Shown here piece after piece: positions 9,423 to 18,387 of a DNA stretch of 64,000 bases. The stretch comes from Bacteroidota bacterium (GTDB lineage: Bacteria; Bacteroidota; Bacteroidia; Bacteroidales; JAAYUG01). Both the position numbers and the translations under genes were made by a program. A model generated the notes under the pieces. The model was not told the DNA's origin and searched no databases. It saw only the letters and a list, made by a program, of their open reading frames with translations. Positions within the stretch are counted from its first letter, which is position 1. Every line of letters starts with the position of its first letter. The stretch is from NCBI GenBank assembly GCA_029571215.1, contig JAKPTE010000020.1:1-64000 (forward strand). The letters are read 5' to 3'.

Positions 9423-9429
9423 TAAATAT

Positions 9430-10536
9430 ATGAATGATTCCGGATTAACTCAGGCTCAGGCAGCTGCCGGACAGTTTCTTCTGCCAGGAGAAATCGGCTC
9501 AGTAAAGCCAATCGGCTCGGGACACATTCATCAGACGTTTCTGGTTGCCCCAATTTCGGAAACAAAAGACAAACTGGTTCTGCAAAAATTCAATACCCAT
9601 GTTTTTCGTGACCCGGATGCCGTAATGCACAACCTGTTTATCGTTACAAACCATATACGAAAAAAAACAGAAAAAATCAGGGATGATAGTACCGACATGC
9701 TGGTGCTGGAACCGGTAAAAACTCTGAAGGGAAAAGACTACTTTATTGATGCACAGGGGAGTGTATGGCGTTGTTTTCTGTATATTCCTGACACGGTAAG
9801 TTATGACAGGGCTCCTGATACGTCAGTGGTTTATGAAGGAGGAAAAGCATTCGGAACATTCCTCCGGCTGCTCTCCGACCTGCCGGCAGAGGAAGTAAAA
9901 ATTACAATCCCTGAATTTCACAACCTTGATTTCCGATTGGAACAGTTTCATCAGGCTTTGCGGGACGGACGAAAAGACCGGTGTGAAGAAACATCATCGG
10001 AGATTGAAATGATTCTGGAGCGGGAAGAACAGATGAAACTGATAAGAAAACTGGCACAACGCGGACTCATTCCTTTGCGGGTTGTTCACCATGATACCAA
10101 AATCAACAATGTACTTTTCTCGGCTCAAAATAAAGCATTGTGTGTTATTGATCTTGATACGGTAATGCCGGGTTTTGTGCACGACGACTTTGGCGACGCT
10201 ATCCGTACATTTACCAACACCGGAGAGGAGGATGATCCGGACCTTTCCCGCGTTTCCATGAATCTTTCCTTTTTTGAGGCATTTGCAGAAGGCTTTCTCG
10301 GTGCGACCAGCAATATGCTGACTCAGATTGAAAAGGAATACCTGCCCCTTTCAGCCCTTGTTATGACTTACATGCAGACCATCCGGTTCCTGACCGACTA
10401 TCTTAACGGGGATACGTATTACAAAATACATCATCCCCGTCACAATCTTCAACGAACCAAAGCACAAATGCAGCTTCTCCTGAGCATGGAGGAACAGTTT
10501 CCAGTCATGCAGGAAATTGTGAAGCGTTTAGGGTAA
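9430..10536 (+). CDS. Aminoglycoside-phosphotransferase-fold sugar kinase (NahK-like)
   Basis: 368 residues from the ATG at 9430, 7 bases after the nucleotidyltransferase; an in-frame ATG at 9349 would give an unlikely 74-base overlap. Motifs: IGSGHIHQTFLV (nucleotide-binding loop), VVHHDTKINNVLF (catalytic loop, HxDxxxxN), and VIDLDTVMPGFVHDDFGDAIR (metal-binding Asp). These are the motifs of the APH/choline kinase superfamily, and the GSGHIH-T start and D-D-GDA-R end resemble N-acetylhexosamine 1-kinases. Probable role: phosphorylation of a free hexosamine at C1 for the partner nucleotidyltransferase. It is not an antibiotic-resistance gene on this evidence, although automated annotation often calls this family aminoglycoside phosphotransferase. 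Confidence 0.8.
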   Translation: MNDSGLTQAQAAAGQFLLPGEIGSVKPIGSGHIHQTFLVAPISETKDKLVLQKFNTHVFRDPDAVMHNLFIVTNHIRKKTEKIRDDSTDMLVLEPVKTLKGKDYFIDAQGSVWRCFLYIPDTVSYDRAPDTSVVYEGGKAFGTFLRLLSDLPAEEVKITIPEFHNLDFRLEQFHQALRDGRKDRCEETSSEIEMILEREEQMKLIRKLAQRGLIPLRVVHHDTKINNVLFSAQNKALCVIDLDTVMPGFVHDDFGDAIRTFTNTGEEDDPDLSRVSMNLSFFEAFAEGFLGATSNMLTQIEKEYLPLSALVMTYMQTIRFLTDYLNGDTYYKIHHPRHNLQRTKAQMQLLLSMEEQFPVMQEIVKRLG

Positions 10537-10834
10537 GTGAGGGTTCCGAATTTTATTTTTCGATACCATTGACTGGCATTTTATTGCCAGATGGCTGGCA
10601 CAAAAAGCCCATCATTTTATGCGTATATAAGGGTTGGAAATCACAATATATCCGAATCAATATTCCATTGGTACAATGAAAACAGTGCATTTTTTAGTGG
10701 CTCAATATGCTCAAGAACAAAACCCTTTGCCTCGGTAACAGAGAGCAGCGAGATGATGTAGAAATGAAGGAATTAGTTGTAACCAAACTTACAAAACTGC
10801 GTCAAATAACTGAAAACATTTAAAAATTACAACT

Positions 10835-11179
10835 ATGGATCACGTTGCTGGAGTACTTATCACGCTGGCATTTTTTGCCACGGTTTTTGGATGGGTATAT
10901 GTGTATTATACCACGCGTCACAGAGAAAGAATGGCCTTGATCGAAAAAGGTGCCGATGCAAGCATTTTTTCGGGAAAGAATTCTTCCTTCCTTGGTCCGC
11001 TCACCACACTCAAGCTGGGAATGTTTCTGGTAGGCATTGCTCTCGGTATCCTTGCCGGTGGTCTTCTCGAAACTTTAACCACCCTCGATGAAGGAATAGG
11101 ATACACTTCTATGATCTTCCTCTTTGGTGGCTTATCGCTGGTTTTGTTTTATGCTTATGCCAGAAAGAGACAAAGTTAG
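10835..11179 (+). CDS. Small inner-membrane protein of the DUF6249 type
   Basis: 114 residues with three predicted membrane helices (about 5-25, 58-78 and 90-108). Between the first and second is a basic cytoplasmic segment, TTRHRERMALIEKGAD, a pattern shared by DUF6249 proteins of Bacteroidota. Function is unknown. It stands alone: 298 bases downstream of the sugar kinase and convergent with the M64 peptidase gene. In some genomes such proteins sit beside ECF sigma factors, but none is present here. Confidence 0.65.
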   Translation: MDHVAGVLITLAFFATVFGWVYVYYTTRHRERMALIEKGADASIFSGKNSSFLGPLTTLKLGMFLVGIALGILAGGLLETLTTLDEGIGYTSMIFLFGGLSLVLFYAYARKRQS

Positions 11180-11212
11180 CTTACAATTCCCTGCCTGCTG
11201 TACTTTGAAAAA

Positions 11213-11250
11213 ACAACTTTCTGATGAGCAATTGCTCTTCGGGAAGTTGT
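11213..11250. terminator. Bidirectional hairpin between convergent genes
   Basis: Left arm 11213-11221 (ACAACTTTC) pairs with right arm 11242-11250 (GGAAGTTGT) over 9 positions with one G-T pair. The interior 11226-11237 is itself a perfect palindrome, GAGCAATTGCTC. An A-run precedes and a T-rich stretch follows, so it can serve as a terminator for both the DUF6249 gene and the M64 gene. Confidence 0.6.
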
Positions 11251-11266
11251 CTTTATATTTCGAAAC

Positions 11267-12559
11267 CTAATGGTCAGAAACGAAATGTACCATGCGGGTA
11301 ATTGCCCGTCGGCAAACAGGACAAAATCCATCATTGACCACCCCGCGCATCGAGCAGTTTATCCATGGGCGATAAATGCCTTTTGCCATATATCCGCCCC
11401 CTTCAAAAACACCAACTTTATTTTTGTATTGATCAGAAGGTGGGGTCGGAACAGGGGTTTCAGGCTCCAGCATGTCTTTCCATTTTCTTTCAAAATGAAC
11501 AAGGGTAGTAATATTGGGTTCCCAGGGTTCTTTTTCCAGATTATAGAAACCCTCGTAGGCAACTTCCGAATCAAAATATTCATCGGCCAGACCGGCAAAA
11601 GCATGACCAAATTCGTGGCAAAAAACAAAATACGAAGCTTTGTTGTCGGCAGTGCAGACAGTATAAAAGTTAAAGATACCGCCTCCTCCGTATTTTGTCG
11701 TATTCACCAGAACGCATACGGCATCATAGGGTACAACGGAGGCTACATCATGCATCTTCCAGATATTTTTTACTGAGAGATACCGTTCGGTACCAAACGT
11801 ATAAAAATGGGTATCAAAGAGGGTCCGCTTCCATATGGTATCACCCGGAATATCAGTACCGGATTCGTCAGAAGGTGCAAAGACGTACCGTATTCTGATC
11901 TCGTTTCGTAAATCCCTGTATGGAGCCCAGGACAGAAGGTTTTCGGCAAACCGTGTTGCATCTTTTATAAATTTATCCTTTTCAGCCGATGTATAACCTT
12001 CGGGCAGAATTACGATGTCGAGGGTGTTCTCGGCAAGGCCTTCGCCGGTTATGGTTCCCGAGGAATAGGCAGGCAGTTGATCCCTGATGATGGACAGGGA
12101 CCCAGGGTCAATAACCGTGGAAAACAAAGGCTGGAATTCCTGGTTGCTGTCGCGCTGATAGAGAACCACTTTCACCTTTTCCCTGGGAAACGGCAAAAGA
12201 ACGCTTTCCTCAAAAGCGAAAACTTCCGTCCTTGCCTGGGGGGTTGTAAGCCATTCATTATACAATGTGGAAAATCCCCGGCTGTACAATAAGGCATTGG
12301 TATTCAGATCAAACATTTTCACCATGCATTCACCATAGTTGAACGTATCGATCAGGTTTTTCACAGGTCCTCCCCAGAACGGCTCCTCGACAAGCCGGTA
12401 CAATGAAATTTCTGATTTTCCTGAAGAACCAGAATGGATATAATCCATCCGCAACGTACGGCGCAGGAACAGTGCATCAAAGTTCTGGGCTGATAGAACC
12501 GAAAAAATAAGTGTCCCGCCCAGCAAGGCCGTTGTTCTTAACCATATTGATCTTTTCAT
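11267..12559 (-). CDS. Secreted M64 (IgA-peptidase family) metallopeptidase
   Basis: 430 residues with signal peptide (MKRSIWLRTTALLGG, ending SVLSAQ). Residues about 25-150 match the M64 N-terminal domain, and the rest the M64 catalytic domain. The zinc site is visible: H315-E316-x-x-H319 in FVFCHEFGHAFAGLADEY with D326 as probable third ligand. Family members include the Clostridium ramosum IgA peptidase, but most Bacteroidota homologues have no known substrate, so cleavage of immunoglobulin should not be assumed. It is the third gene of a minus-strand run after the acyltransferase and GH3 genes (39 bases from the GH3 stop), so it may be co-transcribed with glycoside-degrading enzymes. Confidence 0.88.
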   Translation of the reverse strand: MKRSIWLRTTALLGGTLIFSVLSAQNFDALFLRRTLRMDYIHSGSSGKSEISLYRLVEEPFWGGPVKNLIDTFNYGECMVKMFDLNTNALLYSRGFSTLYNEWLTTPQARTEVFAFEESVLLPFPREKVKVVLYQRDSNQEFQPLFSTVIDPGSLSIIRDQLPAYSSGTITGEGLAENTLDIVILPEGYTSAEKDKFIKDATRFAENLLSWAPYRDLRNEIRIRYVFAPSDESGTDIPGDTIWKRTLFDTHFYTFGTERYLSVKNIWKMHDVASVVPYDAVCVLVNTTKYGGGGIFNFYTVCTADNKASYFVFCHEFGHAFAGLADEYFDSEVAYEGFYNLEKEPWEPNITTLVHFERKWKDMLEPETPVPTPPSDQYKNKVGVFEGGGYMAKGIYRPWINCSMRGVVNDGFCPVCRRAITRMVHFVSDH

Positions 12560-12598
12560 AAAGTAATTATTTTCAGTTTACAGGCAATATCTATCTCT

Positions 12599-14581
12599 TT
12601 ACCGGTAACGTAAACCAAACCCAAAAGGGAAAAGTGGCTTCTCGGAATCATAGGGCACATCCTCCTTCTGGTTTCTTACGGCATCCATTGATGAAGGCAA
12701 TTCAAAGGGGAGGTTCCCTTCCGGCCGTGATTTTCCGAATACTACGTCCATTACAGCCTCATCATTGGCACCGAAGTCAGCAAGCAGAGCCACAGCATCT
12801 GCAGCAATTTCAGGAATTACAGCCGGCCTGTCAAGGTATATATCAACAATGGTCGGCACTTTGTTGAGCAGCCGGAGGATTTCTTCCTTTTGTTTCCCTT
12901 TGAAATCAAGATCACCATGATGAAACATCTGTTCGAGAAAACCTTTGCGGGGTTCATAGGGAGCATCGAGACGAATAACAGCTATATCGGCCCTTTTAGG
13001 ATCATCCACTACCTCAGCATAACGGGAAGCCACAGCGGGGTTTATGTTCCTGATATATATTTTCAGTTTCCCTTTCAGGGGAAGAATATAACCTCCCTCC
13101 GCGGTATCGTTTTTCAGCAAGGTGATGGCCCTGCGCTGCGAAAGTTCTACCCATTTGCGAAACTCCTTATTCCCGACAATCTCAGATGCTTTTTCCACAT
13201 CCACAAAGGGCTGATCGAACAAACCCAATTGAAATTTCATTCTCAGCAAGCGTCTTACGGAACTATCGATGCGGGCTTCGCTGATTTTGCCATCCTTTAC
13301 CAGCTTCGCCAGAACTTCCGGAATTGCCTCGCCTCCAAACTGGTCAACTCCGGCTTCGATCACTTTCAGCATTCGTTCTTCAACGGTTTTGTCTATCATA
13401 CCATGTGCCCTGGCCGGCAGAATTGTCATTCCAAACGCTTTGGAATCAGTAAGAAGCCCCCAGTCAGTACAGACAATACCATTGAAATGATAGGTATTTC
13501 TCAACAATCCGGTAATGATATCCTTATTGAATCCCATTCCGACATCTTCCGTGGTTTGGCCAACCGGAATACCGTAGTACGGCATAATTTCTGCGGTACC
13601 TGCTTTGAAAGCAGCTTCAAAAGGGATCAGGTGGTACCTGAAATTATTTCCCGGATACACCTGTCCTTTCGTAAACTGAAAGTGGGGATCAAGACCTTCT
13701 TTCTGGGGCCCGCCCCCACTGAAGTGTTTGGTCATGCAGGCTACGCTCCACGGGCCGATACTGTCGCCCTGAAATCCTTTTACATAAGCATATACCATCC
13801 GGGAAGCCAGGGCAGCATCCTCACCAAAGGTTCCGTTGATGCGCGGCCAGCGGGGCTCTGTAGCCAGATCAGCCATAGGATGAAGAGCTACACGGATCCC
13901 CACTGCCAGGTATTCCTGCCGAGCAATGTCGGCATGCTTCCAGGTGAGAAATGTGTCGCCAATTGCCGCGAGGCCAATGGGTTCGCACCACTGCGAAAAC
14001 GAACCTGCCGGTGCTCCTGCCAGGAAGTTCCTGGTATAGGCGTTCCTTGGGTCGGAAGCAATGGTTACCGGAATCCCAAGCCGGGTTCGTTCTGCAAGTT
14101 TCTGCAGCCGGTTGTACCATATTGCCATCAACCTGGGATCCATGGAGGTATAAATATTAAAATGATTCATGCGCCTGGCAAGCACCATTTCGGATGTAGG
14201 GGGTAAGGCAAACGAAAACGGATCACTGAGGGTTGGCTTTTCCATCAGATTGCCATCCTTCCCCATCCCGATCATGGTAATGAACATACAACCTGTCTTC
14301 TCTTCCAGTGTCATCTGCGAAAGAAGATCTTCCGTACGTTCGTCCGGTGAACGACGGCTGTCTTCGTATATATCCAGCTTTCCGTTCTTGTTAAGATCAC
14401 GGTACTGAAAGCCATCATCCGCAGTACGGAACGGCGCTTCAGGTGTCAGATACTGATAACTCTGCTTTACCGCTTTGGAAGCTTTTGAACGGACGTGCAT
14501 CAATGTGCCGGCAACAAACAGTATCAGTAAACAAAATGCACCCATAATCACGTAAAGTACGATGCGCAGAATCTTTTTCAT
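12599..14581 (-). CDS. Glycoside hydrolase family 3 enzyme, membrane-anchored
   Basis: 660 residues. An N-terminal hydrophobic helix (about 5-27) with a basic start suggests a signal anchor or uncleaved signal. A short DLNKNGKLDIYED (62-74) segment, EF-hand-like, precedes the GH3 barrel. The catalytic nucleophile is D373 in GIVCTDWG, and the (alpha/beta)6 sandwich domain follows. The protein stops shortly after the PFGFGLRY motif and lacks the C-terminal FnIII-like domain common in GH3. The likely activity is beta-glucosidase or a relative; the substrate cannot be fixed from sequence. The start is 13 bases from the stop of the acyltransferase gene, so the two are one operon with the M64 peptidase. 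Confidence 0.88.
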   Translation of the reverse strand: MKKILRIVLYVIMGAFCLLILFVAGTLMHVRSKASKAVKQSYQYLTPEAPFRTADDGFQYRDLNKNGKLDIYEDSRRSPDERTEDLLSQMTLEEKTGCMFITMIGMGKDGNLMEKPTLSDPFSFALPPTSEMVLARRMNHFNIYTSMDPRLMAIWYNRLQKLAERTRLGIPVTIASDPRNAYTRNFLAGAPAGSFSQWCEPIGLAAIGDTFLTWKHADIARQEYLAVGIRVALHPMADLATEPRWPRINGTFGEDAALASRMVYAYVKGFQGDSIGPWSVACMTKHFSGGGPQKEGLDPHFQFTKGQVYPGNNFRYHLIPFEAAFKAGTAEIMPYYGIPVGQTTEDVGMGFNKDIITGLLRNTYHFNGIVCTDWGLLTDSKAFGMTILPARAHGMIDKTVEERMLKVIEAGVDQFGGEAIPEVLAKLVKDGKISEARIDSSVRRLLRMKFQLGLFDQPFVDVEKASEIVGNKEFRKWVELSQRRAITLLKNDTAEGGYILPLKGKLKIYIRNINPAVASRYAEVVDDPKRADIAVIRLDAPYEPRKGFLEQMFHHGDLDFKGKQKEEILRLLNKVPTIVDIYLDRPAVIPEIAADAVALLADFGANDEAVMDVVFGKSRPEGNLPFELPSSMDAVRNQKEDVPYDSEKPLFPFGFGLRYR

Positions 14582-14594
14582 GGTATTTTTTTTC

Positions 14595-15710
14595 TTAAAG
14601 TTTTATAAATATTCGCCTGCGGTACAGGAGCCAGGCAGGAACATAAATAATGCACACATAAAGAAAAGCATAAAGGGCACTAACCAGTTGCGGATGAATG
14701 CCGGCTCCGGTGAACAACCTGAAAAAATGCATATTCAGGCTGGCTCCTCTGATGTTCAGTTCATAAAACAACGGGGAGAGAATACCCGCCAGAACATATA
14801 CCGTAATAGCGTTGGAACCAAAAATAACACCTGGTTTAACAAAGCGTACATGACCGAGGACATCCACAACGAACATCGTAACGGCAAGAGTCATAGCAGC
14901 CAGACCAGAGGTAAAGAGCACAAAGGAACTTGTCCACAGGTTTTTATTTATCGGGAAGAACCATCCCCAGATACGGCCCAGTATGATGGCGCAAAAACCG
15001 GCGCTGAACAGAAGAATGATCTTTCGCTCCTGTGTATGATCACTTTTCAGAAGGACTCCGGCCAATACGCCGGTGATGCCCGTTACAACAGCCGGGAAGG
15101 TACTCAGAATGCCTTCCGGATCCCATGTACCCTGCCACATGGCACCCGGCAAAAGCTTGTTATCGACCCAGGCTGCCAGATTCACACCTGGTTCGAACAT
15201 AGGAATTCCCACTCCGGGAACGGGAATAAACATCATCGCCAGCCAGTACAGTAAGAGAACTGCCGCACCGATGATTACCTGCCAGCGAAGTGAGGCATGC
15301 AGAAACAAGAAGGAACAAACCAGATACACAATCGCAATCCGCTGCAAAACACCCGTAATACGCAACTCTGACAGATGGAACTCAGGTATAAGAGCGAGTG
15401 CATTCAGAATCAGTCCAACAGCGAAAATCTTCACAGCCCGCCAAATAATTTTCCGATGAAGGGGTGCCATTGACCCGGCGTGTTGTTTTCGTTTTGTCAG
15501 ACTCAAAACAATAGAAACACCAACAATAAAGAGAAAAAACGGAAAAATGAGGTCTGTCGGAGTCCAACCGTTCCAGCGGGCATGCTCAAGGGGAGGAAAT
15601 ACATGTTCTCCGTTCCCGGGAAAGTTGACAAGAATCATAGCCGCAATGGTAAATCCCCTGAAGGCATCAAGGCTGATAAAACGACCCGATGAATTTTCTA
15701 CCGCAGTCAT
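14595..15710 (-). CDS. HGSNAT/NagX-like membrane acyltransferase (DUF5009)
   Basis: 371 residues with about ten membrane helices. The N-terminal SLDAFRGFTIAAMILVN, followed by WTPTDLIFPFFLFIVGVSI, is the signature of heparan-alpha-glucosaminide N-acetyltransferase-related proteins (DUF1624/DUF5009, NagX). The eukaryotic enzyme moves an acetyl group across a membrane onto terminal glucosamine; bacterial members are linked to GlcNAc and chitin catabolism, with no settled reaction. It is divergent from the GH20 hexosaminidase (65 bases between starts) and leads the operon with GH3 and M64, supporting an amino-sugar role. The active-site residue cannot be pinned by eye. Confidence 0.85.
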   Translation of the reverse strand: MTAVENSSGRFISLDAFRGFTIAAMILVNFPGNGEHVFPPLEHARWNGWTPTDLIFPFFLFIVGVSIVLSLTKRKQHAGSMAPLHRKIIWRAVKIFAVGLILNALALIPEFHLSELRITGVLQRIAIVYLVCSFLFLHASLRWQVIIGAAVLLLYWLAMMFIPVPGVGIPMFEPGVNLAAWVDNKLLPGAMWQGTWDPEGILSTFPAVVTGITGVLAGVLLKSDHTQERKIILLFSAGFCAIILGRIWGWFFPINKNLWTSSFVLFTSGLAAMTLAVTMFVVDVLGHVRFVKPGVIFGSNAITVYVLAGILSPLFYELNIRGASLNMHFFRLFTGAGIHPQLVSALYAFLYVCIIYVPAWLLYRRRIFIKL

Positions 15711-15721
15711 GTTGTGACGAT

Positions 15722-15750
15722 TTTCGTTGTAAATTAGAAACGAAATTTAC
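15722..15750. promoter_or_regulatory. Overlapping inverted repeats between divergent GH20 and acyltransferase genes
   Basis: TTTCGTT (15722-15728) with AACGAAA (15739-15745), and GTAAATT (15729-15735) with AATTTAC (15744-15750), form two interlocked inverted repeats in the 65-base divergent spacer. The position suits an operator controlling both genes. No matching regulator is encoded nearby, so this is a candidate only. Confidence 0.35.
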
Positions 15751-15775
15751 ATGTTTCTTTTTAATCTCCCTTTAT

Positions 15776-18361
15776 ATGAAGAATGGTTTTTCCCTTATTA
15801 TCGCAGCTACCCTGATAATCCTTCTTTACGGCTGTTCCGGTATTTCATCCGATCCGTTTGACAACCTGTCCGTCGAATGGAAATTGTACAGTAATTCTCC
15901 TGACCAAGGCGGTACCTGCCACACGGCATTTATTTTTCATAACCGCGGGAAAAAGGAATTTTCCGCTTCTGACTGGATGTTGTATTTCAATCAGATGGGG
16001 GCGATGCCGCGCAAGGATGTTCCGGCTCAGGCAGCATCGGTTGAACATCTGGGTGGAGATTTTTACCGGCTTGTACCGGCCGCCGGATTCAGAATTCCTC
16101 CTTCCGACTCGCTGACGGTGCACTGCTATATGCGCGGATGGGTTCTGAAAAAAACCGACGCACCTTCGGGGCTTTATTTTGTAATTCATCAGAATGGGAA
16201 AGAAAAAATTCTTCAGGTGAAGGATTTCGTCGTTTCCGATTTTCCCCATCCCGATAGTCTGAATCCCTTCAAAGGTATGATAACCATGCCCGACGCAGGT
16301 TCCCTGTATAAAGAAAATGCGTTAATAAACCAGAATATCATTAATGAAGGAAAAGTATGTATAACACCAACTCCCCTGCAACAGAAAGAACTTGATGGAG
16401 AGCTTGAAATATCGGCCACTACCAACATCTTTTACCAGAAAGGTTTAGAAAATGAGGCGAATTACCTTTCCCGCCAGTTGGAGAAAATTTCAGGAGTACG
16501 GATTGGCAGGACAGAGGGAAATAAGGCTGGTGTAAAATCCATCCTCCTGAAAACACGTAAAGTGCTGCCGGAAGAAAATAACCCGGAAGCCTATCATCTG
16601 ACGGTATCTCCTTCGGAAGGGGTCGTAGTGGAAGGGAATAGTACAGCCGGCGTTTTTTATGGAATCCAGAGCCTGCTGCGGATGATTCCCCTGGATGCAT
16701 GGCAGCATAGAGTAACCACATTCCGGATACCGGCTGCAGAGATAACAGACGCTCCCAGATTTGCATACAGAGGCCTGCATTTCGACGTAGCCCGCAATTT
16801 CAGCAACAAGGAAACTGTTCTGAAACTGATTGACCTTCTGGCGTTCTATAAACTGAACACCCTGCATCTTCATCTTACTGACGACGAAGGATGGCGCATT
16901 GAAATTCCTGCACTTCCTGAATTGACATCTATCGGAAGCAAACGGGCCCATACGCTGACCGATGCGAACTGGCTGCATCCGTCGTATGGATCAGGCCCCT
17001 ATGCCGACCCGGCACGTTCCCGAGGCACCGGTTACTACTCGACCCGCGAATTTATTGAGATTCTGCGGTACGCTACAGAAAGGCATATTACTGTCATTCC
17101 CGAAATAAATTTCCCGGGGCATGCCCGCGCGGCCATCAAGTCCATGGAAGCCAGGTACCGAAAACTGATGAGCCAGAATCAACCGGAAAAAGCTGAAGAA
17201 TTCAGATTGATTGATCCGGCCGACAGTTCCAAATATTTTTCGGCTCAGGCCTATAACGACAATGTGGTGTGCGTGGTACGCGAATCGGTGTATCATTTCT
17301 ATGAAACGGTTATTAAAGCGCTGGCCGAAATGTACCGGCAGGCGGGAGCACCGTTCCGCGTACTTCATACCGGAGGAGATGAAGTCCCTTCCGGTGCCTG
17401 GACGAAATCTCCCATGTGCGCAGTTTTTCTGGGACAGCACCCTGAAATTGGAGGACCGGAAAATCTTCAGGCATACTTTTTTGAACGACTGGTCAGCATT
17501 CTTAAACCATACAATCTGATGATCGGTGGATGGGAGGAAGTTGCCTTGCAGAAAGGTGGTGAAAGAGGATATGTGCCCAACCCTGCCCTGGCAGGACAAC
17601 AGGTTGTACCATATGTATGGAACAGCCTGGGCGACAATCTTGATCTCGGATACAGGCTTGCCAATGCCGGGTTCCCTGTAGTACTTTGCTTTGTCAAGAA
17701 CTTCTATTTTGATCTGGCTTATAGTGCTGATCCCGAAGAACCCGGACTTTACTGGGGCGGATTCGTTGATGAGAAAAAGCCTTTCTTCCTAATGCCATAT
17801 GATGTTTTCCACTCAACATTCTGGAACGATTTTGGACAGCCTTTGGATCCGGAGAAAGCTTATGCAAAACTGGAACGTCTTAAACCCGAAGCAAAGAAAA
17901 ACATACTCGGACTCCAGGCCGAATTGTGGAGCGAAACACTGCGAAAACAGGAAATGATTGAATATTACCTCTTACCCAAACTTATCTCATTTGCCGAGCG
18001 TGCGTGGTCTCCGGCTCCTGCATGGGAAAACCTTGCCGGCACAGAGGAAAGAATAGCCGGAATTACAGCCGACTGGAGCAGGTTTTCATCGAAAATCGCA
18101 ACTTGTGAGTTTCCAAAGCTCGATTTTCTGGATGGAGGATATGATTACCGGGTGCCCCCTCCCGGTGCAATAATTGATAACGGGATCCTCCTGGCAAATA
18201 CAGCCTATAGCGGCTTGCAGATCCGATACACCACCGATGGATCGGAACCGGATGTTTCATCGACGCTTTACTCGGGCCCGGTCAGGATCAATCAACCAGT
18301 GCGCCTTAAAGCCTTTACTGCTTCCGGAAAACAGAGCAGAAGCATTTTGGTAACACCCTGA
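15776..18361 (+). CDS. GH20 beta-N-acetylhexosaminidase, lipoprotein
   Basis: The ATG at 15776 is chosen because it starts a lipoprotein signal (MKNGFSLIIAATLIILLYGCSG, lipid-modified Cys at about 21). The open frame extends to 15689 but that part runs over the divergent gene. 861 residues. Order: CHB_HEX-type N-terminal beta domain (about 30-170), GH20b domain (about 200-320), GH20 barrel (about 325-700) with the substrate-assisted catalytic pair D535-E536 in HTGGDEVPSGAW, and a C-terminal CHB_HEX_C-like beta domain (about 795-861, IRYTTDGSEPD). It removes terminal GlcNAc/GalNAc from chitooligosaccharides or glycans in the periplasm or at the surface. It is followed after 26 bases by the GH2 gene in the same orientation. 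Confidence 0.92.
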   Translation: MKNGFSLIIAATLIILLYGCSGISSDPFDNLSVEWKLYSNSPDQGGTCHTAFIFHNRGKKEFSASDWMLYFNQMGAMPRKDVPAQAASVEHLGGDFYRLVPAAGFRIPPSDSLTVHCYMRGWVLKKTDAPSGLYFVIHQNGKEKILQVKDFVVSDFPHPDSLNPFKGMITMPDAGSLYKENALINQNIINEGKVCITPTPLQQKELDGELEISATTNIFYQKGLENEANYLSRQLEKISGVRIGRTEGNKAGVKSILLKTRKVLPEENNPEAYHLTVSPSEGVVVEGNSTAGVFYGIQSLLRMIPLDAWQHRVTTFRIPAAEITDAPRFAYRGLHFDVARNFSNKETVLKLIDLLAFYKLNTLHLHLTDDEGWRIEIPALPELTSIGSKRAHTLTDANWLHPSYGSGPYADPARSRGTGYYSTREFIEILRYATERHITVIPEINFPGHARAAIKSMEARYRKLMSQNQPEKAEEFRLIDPADSSKYFSAQAYNDNVVCVVRESVYHFYETVIKALAEMYRQAGAPFRVLHTGGDEVPSGAWTKSPMCAVFLGQHPEIGGPENLQAYFFERLVSILKPYNLMIGGWEEVALQKGGERGYVPNPALAGQQVVPYVWNSLGDNLDLGYRLANAGFPVVLCFVKNFYFDLAYSADPEEPGLYWGGFVDEKKPFFLMPYDVFHSTFWNDFGQPLDPEKAYAKLERLKPEAKKNILGLQAELWSETLRKQEMIEYYLLPKLISFAERAWSPAPAWENLAGTEERIAGITADWSRFSSKIATCEFPKLDFLDGGYDYRVPPPGAIIDNGILLANTAYSGLQIRYTTDGSEPDVSSTLYSGPVRINQPVRLKAFTASGKQSRSILVTP

Positions 18362-18387
18362 AACATTACGGAAACATTTTACCGCAT

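Noticed and set aside
9349-9429. Upstream start for the sugar kinase
   Set aside because: It would overlap the nucleotidyltransferase by 74 bases; the family-like sequence begins after 9430.
9430-10536. Aminoglycoside-resistance gene
   Set aside because: The APH fold is shared with sugar kinases, and the neighbouring nucleotidyltransferase and NahK-like motifs favour sugar salvage.
12890-14206. Long 438-codon plus-strand frame
   Set aside because: It is fully antisense to the well-supported GH3 gene, with no protein-family motifs.
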